Positions 45,917-56,503 of a stretch of DNA of 64,000 bases are shown here, piece after piece. Origin of the DNA: Pomacea canaliculata (Eukaryota > Mollusca > Gastropoda > Architaenioglossa > Ampullariidae); the NCBI RefSeq assembly GCF_003073045.1, contig NC_037595.1, positions 4,762,227-4,826,226 on the forward strand, read 5' to 3'. A program made the translations under genes and the position numbers. Each line of letters opens with the position of its first letter. Positions within the stretch are counted from its first letter, which is position 1. Below the pieces are notes generated by a model. It had not been told where the DNA came from. It did no database searches and saw nothing but the letters and a program-made list of their open reading frames with translations.

Positions 45917-46420
45917 GTTGCTGCGAGTGTCAAGGTCCGTAGTCTTCACTCGCTGCATGCTGTTGTTCAGCTGGGGAAAGCTGTGATATTATGCTGCTGC
46001 TTTCTAAATCGTAATTTTTGTAGCAGATTTTGTTTTTCAGCATGTGTAGCAAAGCATGTCCTCATCAACAGCTTTGACCATAATAACAGAGATCATCAAA
46101 GTCGATCTGTGGCCTTCTCTCAACTTGAGGCCCGACATCGACCTAGTGAAGTCAACAAAGTTCAAATGTAGGTCTGTACAGTAGGACCTCTACATACGAG
46201 TGTAATCTGTTCCACAACAGAGCTCACATGAAACAAACCCTCGTATTTTAAAACTATTATTTTCCATATTAAATAATAGAAATAGGATTAATGCATTGCA
46301 ACCCTCCCACAACAACACAATTTATATGTACGTATAACATATACAGTATTGATCGAGTATTGAAATGTGCACATGTAAGTTAGGAATAAATGGTGCACTT
46401 TGTAAACACCAGCTTGCAGT
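45917..46420. other. 5' flank of the PhyH-family gene
   Basis: It should contain the promoter and 5'-UTR. No TATA box or known site could be assigned. Confidence 0.4.
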
Positions 46421-46423
46421 GTT

Positions 46424-46551
46424 CGGATGCTTTACAGTAGACCCAGTCCTCCGCGTCTCACCCATCAAGACTCACTGTACGGTCTGCCTTTATGCTGATC
46501 GTTGTGGTGCAATCCTCACAACTGGCTGAACTATATTCAGCACAGTAAAAT
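46424..46551 (-). repeat. Structured repeat family, partial copy 1
   Basis: It shares TTCGGATGCTT, the sequence TCTGCCTTTATGCTGATC, GTGGTGCAATCCTCAC and CTGAACTATATTCAGCA with the four fuller copies that follow. The hairpin part is missing. Confidence 0.7.
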
Positions 46552-46561
46552 GTCACGATAT

Positions 46562-46912
46562 GGTGCCGTGCATGGAAGCGAACCCTCCTCATTTACGTCT
46601 AATACAGTACAGCTGTTTCGGAAGATGGTCGCATAAATAAGGTCAAAGAAAGAAAAAAGATAGATATCACGAAAGTAATTGTATCGGTCGAGACAGAACA
46701 AAAGGGTGAGTATCGATGTGTAGAGAGGTCCTCCCCGACCTTGACAAGGCGGGAAAGGAGTTCGGATGCTTCTGGCTCATACGATGGACCCACTCCACCA
46801 CGGCTCACCCCACTGGTGACAGTTGTACAGTTTGCCTTTATGTCGATCTTTCTAGTGGTGCAATCCTCACGACACGCAGTCTGAGCTATATTTAGCAGTA
46901 CATGTCTAATCA
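46562..46912 (-). repeat. Structured repeat family, copy 2
   Basis: It contains GGGTGAGTATCGATG, a pairing GC-rich stretch (eroded here), GTTCGGATGCTTCTGGCTCA, TACGATGGACCCACTCCACC, GGCTCACCCC and GTGGTGCAATCCTCACG. The outer GGGTGAG and CTCACCC are inverted repeats. On the minus strand GAGCCGTGGTGGAGTGG resembles a tRNA D-arm/A-box. Open frames across it are repeat-derived. Confidence 0.8.
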
Positions 46913-47299
46913 AGTCCGCGTGGAGGTTCAGGTAAATCCAAGACGAACACCGAGCGGATGTACTGACTCCTTCTATAGGGATGAGACTAAAGCCTAAAGG
47001 TCACAAGCTGATGAGGCATTTCTGTCTCTAAATTAACCATTAGTTGTTTGACAAGCTTCGCTCTTCTATAACTACTTATTAAATCTTGGTAGTAACTGAT
47101 TATTCCTTTTTTTTTTTAGTGGTTTTGCTGATAATATAAGCAGACACAGACACGCAGGCACACCGATCGAGCTTATATTCTGCGTCCTTTTTGTGACGTA
47201 GTAAGTTTAGTATTATGAGGAACAGGTAGCCGCAAAACAAATAATATGTTTCGTCGTTGTCGTCATCATCGTCGTCGTCGTCAGCAAAGTAAGTATATG

Positions 47300-47460
47300 C
47301 TTCTGTACTGAGTCAAAAATAAAACGAACTGTAAACCATAATGGTAAATAAGAAGTGTATGCAACGATGAAGTAATAAAGGGAGAGAGTCGCTACATTTT
47401 GTTTTTGAGTTAAGGTTGCAGGGTTTGTCTTTTCTTGATTTAAAAAAATCTGACAACACT
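47300..47460 (+). repeat. Second repeat unit (GTACTGAGTCAAA type), copy 1
   Basis: It starts GTACTGAGTCAAAAATAAA, followed by CTGTAAACCATAATGGTAAA, TAAGAAGTGT, a TCGCTACATTTTG segment and GAGTTAAGGTTGCAGG. Similar blocks occur at 49762, 50075 and (partial) 51230. Confidence 0.75.
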
Positions 47461-48639
47461 AGTACCAGCAAGAACACAGAAACTAAACTGCAATCGTCGC
47501 ATAGCTGTAACTGAGAGGCGAGTAACGGGAAGAATTAAATGCATGCCTACACATTAATAAAAAAAAAAAAATTTCGTTGAGTCCTCTATTCAACTGATAT
47601 GATAATATAGATTAGACAGATATTTGCATTGTCTTTATGGTAACAGTTTTGGACTATTCGTGATATACAGCGATTGTACGCTGACCTAGAGGGTTATTAA
47701 CGTGTTAATGCATAATTATTGTTAATGACAAATTTAAACATCTTATTGTTAGCCAGTAGCAGTGGGTAATAATGGAGGTAGTATCTATTCTTACGATTTT
47801 GAACTATAACTTTAGTGTAACATTCTAGAGGTATGGCAATTGCTAAATAGCGGGAATCCATTCACAGGATACATATGCACTTCGTTATAAAGATGGTAAC
47901 AATTAGGTTTGATATGTATGTGAATGTCTGGTTTAGTTAAAGTATGATCTCGGCATTACACAAGTGATATATATATATCATTGTTACTGACTTAATTATA
48001 GTTGTGTCAACTTTACAAGCCAAGCTAATAACGAAAAAGACATCTGGTGATCGGTTGATATTACATAAAAATTTGCATTCCTTTCTTTGTTCGGCATTTA
48101 CTGGACATTTAAAGAGAAAGTGGTATTATTCGTTAAGATTACATTTACATGATGGGCAGGTTTCGTTATCACTTAAAAACCATCTTTCTGATGAATAAGT
48201 TTGCATACTTTAAGTCTGAATGTAGTTAGTGTTGTTCTTAACTCCAAAGCATCTATGGTAACAATTCTAAGGTACTTCTCGGGGCTCCAATACGCTTTGA
48301 AATGCTCGGAATCAGGCATGTTTGCTACTATCTTCCGAGGAAGAAAGCCAGTTTTGTGTAAAATATAAGACTATCCTTAAATTCTACTACCCCCCACCAC
48401 CCCCACACCCACACAAAATAAAAGTCAACCACTGTTCGTTTTCTATTCCCTGATGCATAGCTTTGAAGTTTATTTATTTTTATCTGACCTGTTGTAGGAT
48501 TACACTAGTGCCTGCAATTCTTTGTAAAGGTCAGAGAGTCTTTTATATGCAATCTTTCTCCTCCTTCTTATGTTTCTTATCTTATATCATCTTATATCTG
48601 TCTTACACGACAAGACTGACGCGAAGATAGAAATAAAAT
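47461..48639. other. Non-coding spacer
   Basis: A/T-rich sequence; nothing recognised apart from a TATATATATA stretch near 47970. Confidence 0.4.
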
Positions 48640-48825
48640 TAAAAACAAAAGTACCTACCATGTAAAAAAACAACAACAACAAAACAACAAAGAAGCCAAA
48701 AAAAACCCAAAACACAAACAAACAAAAAAAAAAACAAAAAAAACAAAAAAAAACAAAAAAACAAAACAAAAAAAAACCCAACAACAACAAAAAACCAAAA
48801 AAAAAAAAACCAAACAAACTTGGTA
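48640..48825. repeat. A/C-rich low-complexity tract
   Basis: Almost only A and C (AAC and AAAAC-type units) over about 180 bases. It directly precedes the next copy of the structured repeat and so probably belongs to that element's end. Confidence 0.85.
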
Positions 48826-49165
48826 ACCATGCCTAGAAACGAACTACCTTCCTTTACGTCTATTGCAGTAGCTATTTTGACTGAGGGTCTCACGAAAGAC
48901 GTCCAAAAGAATAAGGAAATGTTTATGTAAACGCTTACTGAGATTTATAAAGAGAACAAAAGGGTGAGTATCGAATTAGTAGAGAGGTCCCTCCCGCCTT
49001 GACAAGGCGGGAATGGAGTTCGGATGCTTCTGGCTCATACGATGGACCCACTCCACCACGGCTCACCCCACTGGTGATAGTTGTACAGTTTGCCTTTATG
49101 TCGATCTTTCTAGTGGTGCAATCTGAGCTATATTTAGTAGTGCATGTCTAATCAAGTTCGTATGG
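48822..49165 (-). repeat. Structured repeat family, copy 3
   Basis: A full copy. GGGTGAG at 48962-48968 pairs with CTCACCC at 49062-49068. Inside is a perfect hairpin, CCCGCCTT at 48993-49000 and AAGGCGGG at 49004-49011 with a GAC loop. It is flanked by TTGGTAACCATGCCTAGAAA on one side and GAGCTATATTTAGTAGTGCA on the other. Confidence 0.85.
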
Positions 49166-49761
49166 CTGTTCATGTAAATCCGTTTAAGCACACTGAGCTG
49201 ATGTACTGGCCGGTCATTCAGGTCTGAGATTAGTGAAGGAAGATTGTCGGGGGTAGGCAGGCCTGACAAGATCGATGAGTGTCGTGGAGTCTGGTGTACC
49301 CGGCTAGCGTCGGTGGGCCCAGCTTTGGTCAGTGCATTAAAAAAAGAAAAACTCTCTTCTTTTTCTTTTAAAGAAAAATTGTCGTAACATTCCTCTCTAT
49401 GGGATTTCGTCTATGGAGCGGGGCACTACCGGCTTGACCCTTTAATATCAGTTTTCCTATTGAGTAACTACTCATGTGTAAACAACTCGATCTATGTTCA
49501 AGTAGCGATGTACTTGTAATGATGTTTACTGAACATGAAAGGTAGATATTGACAATTGAATTGTCAGCATATTATTATTTACTGGGAAAATAATTTCTGA
49601 TTACAATTACAAGGGATCCGTAGAGGTCGTCTGCCCTGGGGGTGTGTCTTGCTCTCGGCTGCCCTCGGGGTAGAGGAAAGAGAGCAGGCAGATGAGACAC
49701 TTCTGATTGATTGTGTCTTAATATTTTTAAAAAGTTGTAAAATCGGTTATATTTTTACTGC

Positions 49762-50276
49762 TGTACTGAGTCAAAAATAAAGCGATCTGTAAACCATAAT
49801 GGTAAATAAGAAGTGTGAGCAAGCCTATGCAGTATAAGGGAGAACCGCTGCATTTCTTTTTGAGTTAAGGGTGCAGGCGGCTTGTCTTACTCTACGATTA
49901 AAAAAAGTTGAATTCGTGACTTTTTTCTTTCTTCTTCGTTGTGTTTCAAGGAATAAATATCAGGAATAAATACCGAAAAGCATCAGTAGATACTAAAAGT
50001 GATTTAGTGAAAAAAAGAAGCTAAAATTTTTCGTCGTATATTGTTGTGTGGGCTAAACAAAATAAGTATACTGTTGTACTGAGTCAAAGATAAGACAATC
50101 TGTAAACAATTATGGTAGATAAGAATTAGGTGAACGATTATGCACTGATAAGGGGAAAGAATCGCTGCATTTCTTTTAGAGTTTTGATGGCAGGCTTACC
50201 TTTCCTTGATTTAAAACAATCCTAAATATTCGTGATTTGTTCTCTTCTTTCTTCGTTGTTGTATATTAGGACTAAA

Positions 50277-50307
<31 letters not shown>

Positions 50308-50400
50308 AAGGAGCGATAGATACTAAAAGTGAGATAGGGGAAAAAAAGAAGCTAAATTTTCATCGTATATTGTTGTGTGGCGAAAATTTGAGTACCTGTG
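49762..50400 (+). repeat. Tandem duplication of the second repeat unit
   Basis: Two blocks of about 310-325 bases (about 49762-50074 and 50075-50400) align in order: GTACTGAGTCAAA, CTGTAAAC, GCTGCATTTCTTTT, CTTCGTTGT, TAGATACTAAAAGTGA, GAAAAAAAGAAGCTAAA and CGTATATTGTTGTGTGG. The second block has a long poly-A (about 50278-50310). Confidence 0.8.
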
Positions 50401-50418
50401 TGTATATATATAATAAAA

Positions 50419-50510
50419 TTTAAAAAAAAGCAAAAGCAAAATAAAATAAAACAAAACAAAACAAAACCAGAAAACCAAACACAAAACAACCAAACAAAAA
50501 CCGAAAACAA
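50419..50510. repeat. A-rich low-complexity tract
   Basis: AAAAC/AAAAT-type units directly before structured repeat copy 4, as at copy 3. Confidence 0.8.
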
Positions 50511-50840
50511 ATTGGTAACCGTGCTTGGAAACGAACTATCTTCCTTTACGTCTAATGTAGTAGCTGTTTTAAGAGATGGTCCAATAAAAGATGTGGAAAA
50601 AAGGGAAATATTTATATAAACGCTTATAAAAAGTTAGAAAGAAAACCAAAGGGTGAGTATCGAATTAGTAGAGAGGTCCCTCCCGCCTTGACAAGGCGGG
50701 AATGGAGTTCGGATGCTTCTGGCTCATACGATGGACCCAATCCACCACGGCTCACCCCAATGGTGACAGTTGTACACTTTGCCTTTATGTCGATCATTCT
50801 AGTGGTGCAATCTGAGCTATATTTAGTGTGCATGTCTAAT
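50505..50840 (-). repeat. Structured repeat family, copy 4
   Basis: Very close to copy 3, with the same perfect hairpin (CCCGCCTT 50682-50689, loop GAC, AAGGCGGG 50693-50700), the same outer inverted repeat, and the same flanking TTGGTAACCGTGCTTGGAAA. Confidence 0.85.
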
Positions 50841-51225
50841 CAAGTCCGCGTGGATAATCAGCTAAATCTGGTTAAGAGGAACACATCCAGACTGACGGAC
50901 GGACCGGTCCGGTCATTGTAGGGTAAAACCTGGGGTTAGGTGGCAAGACACCTCTCACTCTAAGCAAATCTTTTTTCGCCTTTGCTGGTGCATTTTTTTT
51001 TTTATTATAATGGTTAAATTTTAAAGAATTATGAAAACGGGGCAAAGATAAGTGGTTTACAAGTCAGTCTGGTCACCGGTCTTGTCTAATAACCGATTGG
51101 CTGTGTGGTGTCACACACCCTGTGTCTTGCTGTGTTCTTTTGGCGACACTAAATATTGCTCCATATTTTGAGATGACAGTAGAACAAAGGATATCTATCG
51201 TCGTGTTTAATAAGGAAAGAACACT

Positions 51226-51700
51226 GATGCACTGAGTCAAAGATAAAGTTCATTTTCTTTCCCTACCATTGCTTCATTTTGTTGTATATTGTATATTTTA
51301 AAAAAAAAATCTCTTACACTCGGCAACAGAAACGCAAAGATGCAGAAAAAAGCATCGATATCTTTGTTAAAAAATCTCAGACCCACACTGGGAAGCGAAC
51401 TGCATGATTCCTTCCTCTTTGAAAGGCATATAGCTGCTTCGGGAGAGGACAGATCGAAAGGAAATAGTTGTCGACATGTGTAAAACAGTATTAAACGATT
51501 GTAAAAAGGTGAGTATCGATTTGCGGAGCGGTCCCTCCCGCCATGACTTAGCGGGATGGTGTTCGGATGCTTCAGTCTCAACCGATGGACCCACTCCACC
51601 GCGGCTCACCCAGTTGACAACTGTAAAGTCTGCCTTTATACTTATCATCCTTGTGGTGCAATCCAGCTGAGCTATACTTAGTGCTGAGCCCTGTGACGTG
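51226..51700 (-). repeat. Structured repeat family, copy 5 (with a partial second unit)
   Basis: It starts with a partial CACTGAGTCAAAGATAAAG unit, then the structured repeat from about 51380. The hairpin stem is CCCGCCATGACTTAGCGGG, where the loop side has changed but pairing of CCCGC with GCGGG is kept. On the minus strand it ends AAATCGATACTCACC. Confidence 0.8.
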
Positions 51701-53357
51701 AGGGGCTATGTCGAGATAGTGCTGAAAAGGAAAATCGGGAAGATCGCGTAGCTATAAATAGATATGCAGGGTGATTCGGGTAAACCCAGTAAAGACAACT
51801 GGAGCTGGCCAACGTCCCGCTCGTCACAGGGCCATGGGAGGGAAGGGTTGGGGGCTACGGACACATCTCGTCAGCATCAACAAGCAGATTTTAGAAGAAA
51901 CACATCGAGGACAAACAGTTCCAATCAATTGGTAATCCATCTAAAACTAATATTTTGACTTCATTTTCTGACCTAAGGGAATTACTCAGGTCACGTCAAG
52001 GAATTAACCTTTGTGTTGTGAACTGATGGTGATTTCTGCTTTCAGACTTAGGGAGGGAGGAGATGCGGGTGTAGATTACCAAAGGAAAAAGATGGAGACC
52101 GGCCGGATACCTCACTATATGAGGTCACTGACACGAAAGGTAATCAAAACAAAGTATATTTTATAAAATCTTTGATGCGATCCTAGGACTGGATTCTCAC
52201 CCGTGACAAGCAATTTTACCCCTCATCACATCTGTTTGACAGTGATGTCAGTCGGATCTTTACAGAGTCACCAATCTGTGCGATTGTTCTTGGGGAAGAG
52301 AGAAAGAGAGAAAGAGAGAAAGCGAAAGAAAGAGTATACGTGCACGATTCGACTGCGGACACTTAAATTGTCAAAGTCTTCATATTTTTGTACAAAACTT
52401 TGTAAAGACTTTATTGTAGTCGCCCTCGGGCCTTGATTACCTTCGTGGTAGTGGGCCATGAGGTCCCTGAACACAGCCAGCACTATTTGAGGGGAGGAGT
52501 TGATCACTAGTACTGGACTCCCTCCCTCTGTCTTTTTTTGAATTGTTTACATCGTCTTTGACAGACCCTGGACACGCCGTGTCCCTGTACATGCGCAACG
52601 AGGCTTTGAAGTGGGCGGTTTGATGTTGTAAATTATTTTATGAAATCGTCGCGTCAACGGCCTGTCGTAAATGTCGACAGTAGAGGCCATACCTGGAGTG
52701 TCCGTGATAAAACAGATGGCGCTGTTCTTCATTCACATGTGAAAAGTCAGGAACGGCAATGAATAAATACTTACTGTGAACACACACGCACACTGACATG
52801 CACACATTTAAACTGATTGTGTGGGTGTGTGTAAGACTAAGTGTACAAATGTGTAGGCTTTTGCGCATGTGCGTGCGAGTATTGTATAACACACACGTTT
52901 CTGTCAACGTATTCTTTTTCATTATAACCGAAACAAATAAAAACACATTTACTCAAGTACGAGCGGATATTTGTCTAGGACAGAAAATTCTAGGCGGTAA
53001 TATTAGAAACAAAGCCTTAAGACAGAGATATATAGAGGGAGAGGGTAGAAATTAAAGAGCGAAATACAGAAAAATGATCTACCTTCAATAAAAATAAAGA
53101 TTTACGACTGCAAGTGGCTACGACTCACCACTTCGAGTGAAGTGTTTACCTGCCATGTCGCCAGTGCCGCCAGATGGCGTGATAACACCGAGGATAACAT
53201 TGAGTTCGACACACATTGTGTTGTGAGACAGTGTAGGTGGACTGACCACAGACAGGCGATCCTGTTCTGCACATACATCTGTAGAGTAAACCCTCCTTTT
53301 TGCTGTTGTGTGTGGTTTTGCAAGTTTCTTTTTTACAGGAAGTCTACTAGATTCATC
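51701..53357. other. Intergenic sequence upstream of the first cysteine-rich gene
   Basis: It contains a GA-rich microsatellite at 52298-52340 and GT/CA-rich stretches at 52780-52880. No gene was recognised. The promoter of the downstream gene should be in the last few hundred bases; an ATATATAG at about 53028 is a weak TATA candidate. Confidence 0.4.
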
Positions 53358-54472
53358 ATGCTGTTTGTCATCGCTTTGCTTGTTTGCCTTGAAGCAGTTT
53401 GCAGGTCAGCCAATTTGAATTTGTGTTGAGTTTATGATGATGTTTATTTATTCATTTTCCTTCGTTCTTTCTTTATCTGATTCTCACACGCTCTTAGTTC
53501 TTTGATGTCTTTTGGTTCCTCCCACTTAATTTTGATATTGTATTGAACGACTGCATGCAGACGATCAGCAGAAGCTGCCATACCCGATCAACTGTAACGA
53601 CAATGCGCCATGCGCCATGGACCTCCGTCCCTGGTGTCTGGAGGGGCAGACCGAGCCTGTCCATGGCCACTGTGAACTGCAGGAGGCTTTGTGCAAGTGA
53701 GTTCTGCATTTCAAAGGACGAATACGCATAGCTAGTTTCAGGCCAGACATTTAAGAATGGAATAGGTAAACCATTATAAGCAGTGTAAGTCATCTTTCAA
53801 TCCGTCTTTCTAATATATAGAAGTGGCATTAACACTGGGAGCTCACTGCATGCATTGACACTCTCCTACCATGGGTTAATTAATGAAATCATTGTATATA
53901 CCATTCTAAGCTCTCATTCCTTTTCTTCTCATATGGGACTAGTGTGGAATCAGTGTTGCTCAAGGCTTTATTGAAACCAAGGAGTGCAAGACAGTACAAA
54001 TTTATGTGATGAAGTTTGTAGTATGAAATCTGGGATAGTATTAACTCTGGTTGTTAAGGTTCTGGTTCCTACGTCAGCACTTCAGGTCATAACCATCAAT
54101 AGCAGTACTGCGCTAAACGAAGGTTAAAGTTTGCTACAGTACACAACTTCTTTTCAAATGAATGAGCTTAGTTCAGTATATTCATACTCTTTATCGAAAT
54201 CTTTCTGATTAGGGAAACAGTACCTTGAAGTAAATTAGTTTTGTACGATGCTTGATCTTTAATACATAGCCCCCTTAGCCTTACCCATGAAAATTGCAGA
54301 TTGGCTGATTTCAAGCAGCCTCAGATTTTCAGCCTGTACCGTACACTACTTGTTCATGCTTAAGTATTTTTTTAAAACATACCAAGAAATTGTTTTTTAA
54401 TGTCAAATTCTTGACTCCAGGGGCGCTGTACTCGACCCCAACCAGAGCTGCATGTTACCGTTGAGCGACTAA
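53358..54472 (+). CDS. Small secreted cysteine-rich protein with one Kazal-like domain
   Basis: Three exons are proposed. 53358-53404 is a signal peptide (MLFVIALLVCLEAVC) after a pyrimidine-rich acceptor at about 53337. 53561-53696 is the cysteine domain. 54421-54472 encodes GAVLDPNQSCMLPLSD and the stop TAA. Domain spacing is C-x5-C-x7-C-x10-C-x6-C-x10-C. The HCELQEALC segment matches the C4-x6-C5 helix of agrin/follistatin-type Kazal domains, but the usual CGSDGxTY core is absent; CLEGQTEPVHGHC stands there. The function may be protease inhibition or a secreted ligand; this is inferred only from the cysteine pattern. The obvious donor at 53404 gives phase 2 whereas the domain exon needs phase 1, so the first junction is uncertain. 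A paralogue lies 3 kb downstream. Confidence 0.7.
53561..53696 (+). CDS. Kazal-like domain exon, gene 1
   Basis: Acceptor gcatgcag/AC and donor TGCAA/GTGAGT. It encodes five of the six domain cysteines and starts with the family segment KLPYPINC. Confidence 0.8.
54421..54472 (+). CDS. Last exon, gene 1
   Basis: Acceptor gactccag/G, phase 2. It encodes the sixth cysteine in LDPNQSC and a stop. It is homologous to LDPSNSC and LDVSNSC in the paralogue. Confidence 0.8.
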
Positions 54473-54595
54473 CACCACGAGACCCGAGAGACGACGTCAC
54501 CTCGGCCAGTGGTCACCAGGATCCGACCCTGCACGTTGGCTATGCAGGATATCAGACATTTGATTGCAGTCGTTTCGATATGCAGTACAAAACAC

Positions 54596-54601
54596 AATAA
54601 A
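54596..54601 (+). terminator. Polyadenylation signal, gene 1
   Basis: AATAAA 124 bases after the stop codon. Confidence 0.6.
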
Positions 54602-56339
54602 ACAGATTTGCTTCTAACGTGTTTTTAAAATTTAATTTTAAATTTAACGTTTTGTTAAGTGTGACAGGTTCTCGTCGGTATCAAGCTCAAGAAAGTTTTG
54701 TTAAATTTGTTTCCACTTTTCTACTTTTTCAGTCTTGTCGCGAATTTTCTCATGTTTTGTCATAGCAGTCGGGAATGTAGCTACAGACAGAGGCGGAGAG
54801 TTGTTCCTGCGTTGACTTATTTTATCCTGAAATGAATCCACACTGACGAGACCTCGAGCTAAATTATGCTCGCGTTTTAATGGCTATTGTCGACACTGTC
54901 CTACAGCAAGTACACTCTGTGATCATCATCTGATGTCAGGCAGATGTCCGACCCTATGATTTAATGAGAGCAATTAATTGGTCATAATTCATGTGCATAA
55001 AAGAGCGTAGCCTTAGTTGCTGGCTCGGCGTAAAACACCAATTCGCCCTTTTCCCCTTTTGAACCAGTCTGGTTCACGACACATGTCACGTGACCCTCTC
55101 GATCAAAAACAGGCACCTTCTCTTTCGGAGAGCAGTAATTGGTATATGTACACCGCGAAATGGTCTAATGAAACTCTCGAAAAACAGGACCAAAATAGCT
55201 TTCATTGAAAAAAAACCTCTTAGAAATAAAACCTTTGTCCCCGGAACTACCCGGACAGACTGAAAGGCAATCTTTTGGTCCTCCTTAAAAGAATGTCCGG
55301 AGTGAGTGTAGTTTACTTACATCTGTCTGTGACACTCTCCTTGTTGGTGGGAGTATGTCCACACTCACATTCACGAGACCTGACGTGTCAAATTATAATA
55401 GGATGTGTCCATGGGGCAGAATTAGAGCAACTTATTTATATTTCCCTGTAAAAATGCCCCCTGTGTTCGATCTACCGACTGTTAAGTAGTGTCTGACCTT
55501 CTCTTTTCCAAATAAATGTCACTAAAATACAGTAATAGCTTTTTTTGGTCTCTGAAAAACAAACCTCATGGGGAAAAACAATGATGTTTTGATCATTATA
55601 AAAAGCTGTAATTGAAGTATAGGTAATGCGAGTGTAGGGAAAAGAGAGGAGGAGTTGAATGGTAAAGTACAGAAGGGTTGTTTGATAGGAATTTGAATGC
55701 GTGTATGTAAAAGTAATAGAATATAACTAAAATAATAAATATTGCTTAATTAATATGTATATAACTAAAAGAAATAATTATTTTTTGAAGACTGTAGTCA
55801 CATCGATACCGACACGCGGAAGTTACGAATACGAAGTAGCACGACACACCCACACACATACCCGAAAAACAAACAATTATATATCTACATACACCATCCA
55901 ACACGCAAAGGATTACGCACACAATTTCGAACGTAGCTTATTTCATGAAAACAAAATCCCAATGAACGTAAGGAAAGGCGTTTTCAGTGTTGTCCATAGA
56001 TTGTTAATACGGAAACATCCGTGAACACATATATGACGGATGGATATAGAAAAAATATCTCCCATAGGACATGCATAAATAGATAAATTAATACAACAAT
56101 AACATGAAATAAACAAACGAATTAAAAGGAGAGAAAAAGAAAAGGAAAACAAACGAAGAGAAGCAGGCAGCAAAACAAAAAAAAAAAAGGAAAAACAGAT
56201 AAATCAACTTTAGTCTCATGAACTCTACAGTAGGCAATTATTTCCCCAGAAAATATACAGTAATTTCTTCACTTAATGGTGAGATTATTTTCAACAGGAA
56301 ATGAGACATTTTCAGTAATAGGTTGACCTAGTTAGGATC
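54602..56339. other. Intergenic sequence between the two Kazal-like genes
   Basis: It contains a SINE tail at about 55003-55060. The rest is A/T-rich, non-coding, with no further domain exon recognised. Confidence 0.5.
55003..55060 (+). mobile_element. SINE tail fragment (copy 5)
   Basis: GTAGCCTTAGTTGCTGGCTC and GGCGTAAAACACCAATTCGC followed by pyrimidines; the same tail as the copies at 9121 and 43480. No head was recognised. Confidence 0.65.
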
Positions 56340-56347
56340 TATATATA
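56340..56347 (+). promoter_or_regulatory. TATA box of Kazal-like gene 2
   Basis: TATATATA 80 bases before the start codon at 56428, so transcription would start near 56,370 and the 5'-UTR would be about 55-60 bases. Confidence 0.6.
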
Positions 56348-56427
56348 GCCTGCGATGTGACAGTTTTTCATTCCTGGCGGTGGCAGCGACATTCTGCTTG
56401 TAACAACGTCGACACCAGGTCCTCAGA

Positions 56428-56503
56428 ATGAAGACTACCACACTGTCCACAGTCATGTTGCTGATGCTGTTGATGGCAGTGGCCCTGGGGAGTGTGATCG
56501 TTG
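56428..56503 (+). CDS. Signal-peptide exon, gene 2
   Basis: ATG with a TATA box 80 bases upstream and donor GTTG/GTAACA, phase 1. It encodes a 25-residue hydrophobic leader. Confidence 0.85.

Noticed and set aside
46599..46913. Open frame with a VSRGGVGPS segment, repeated at 50624 and 51367
   Set aside because: The similarity comes from the repeated DNA element itself; frames differ between copies and include the structured non-coding part.
48587..48893. Phe/Leu-rich minus-strand open frames
   Set aside because: Translation of the A/C-rich low-complexity tract.
46424..51700. CRISPR array or self-cleaving ribozyme as an explanation for the hairpin repeats
   Set aside because: The repeats are not evenly spaced and this is animal DNA. 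Neither the hammerhead core (CTGATGA...GAAA) nor the HDV-type strand order fits.
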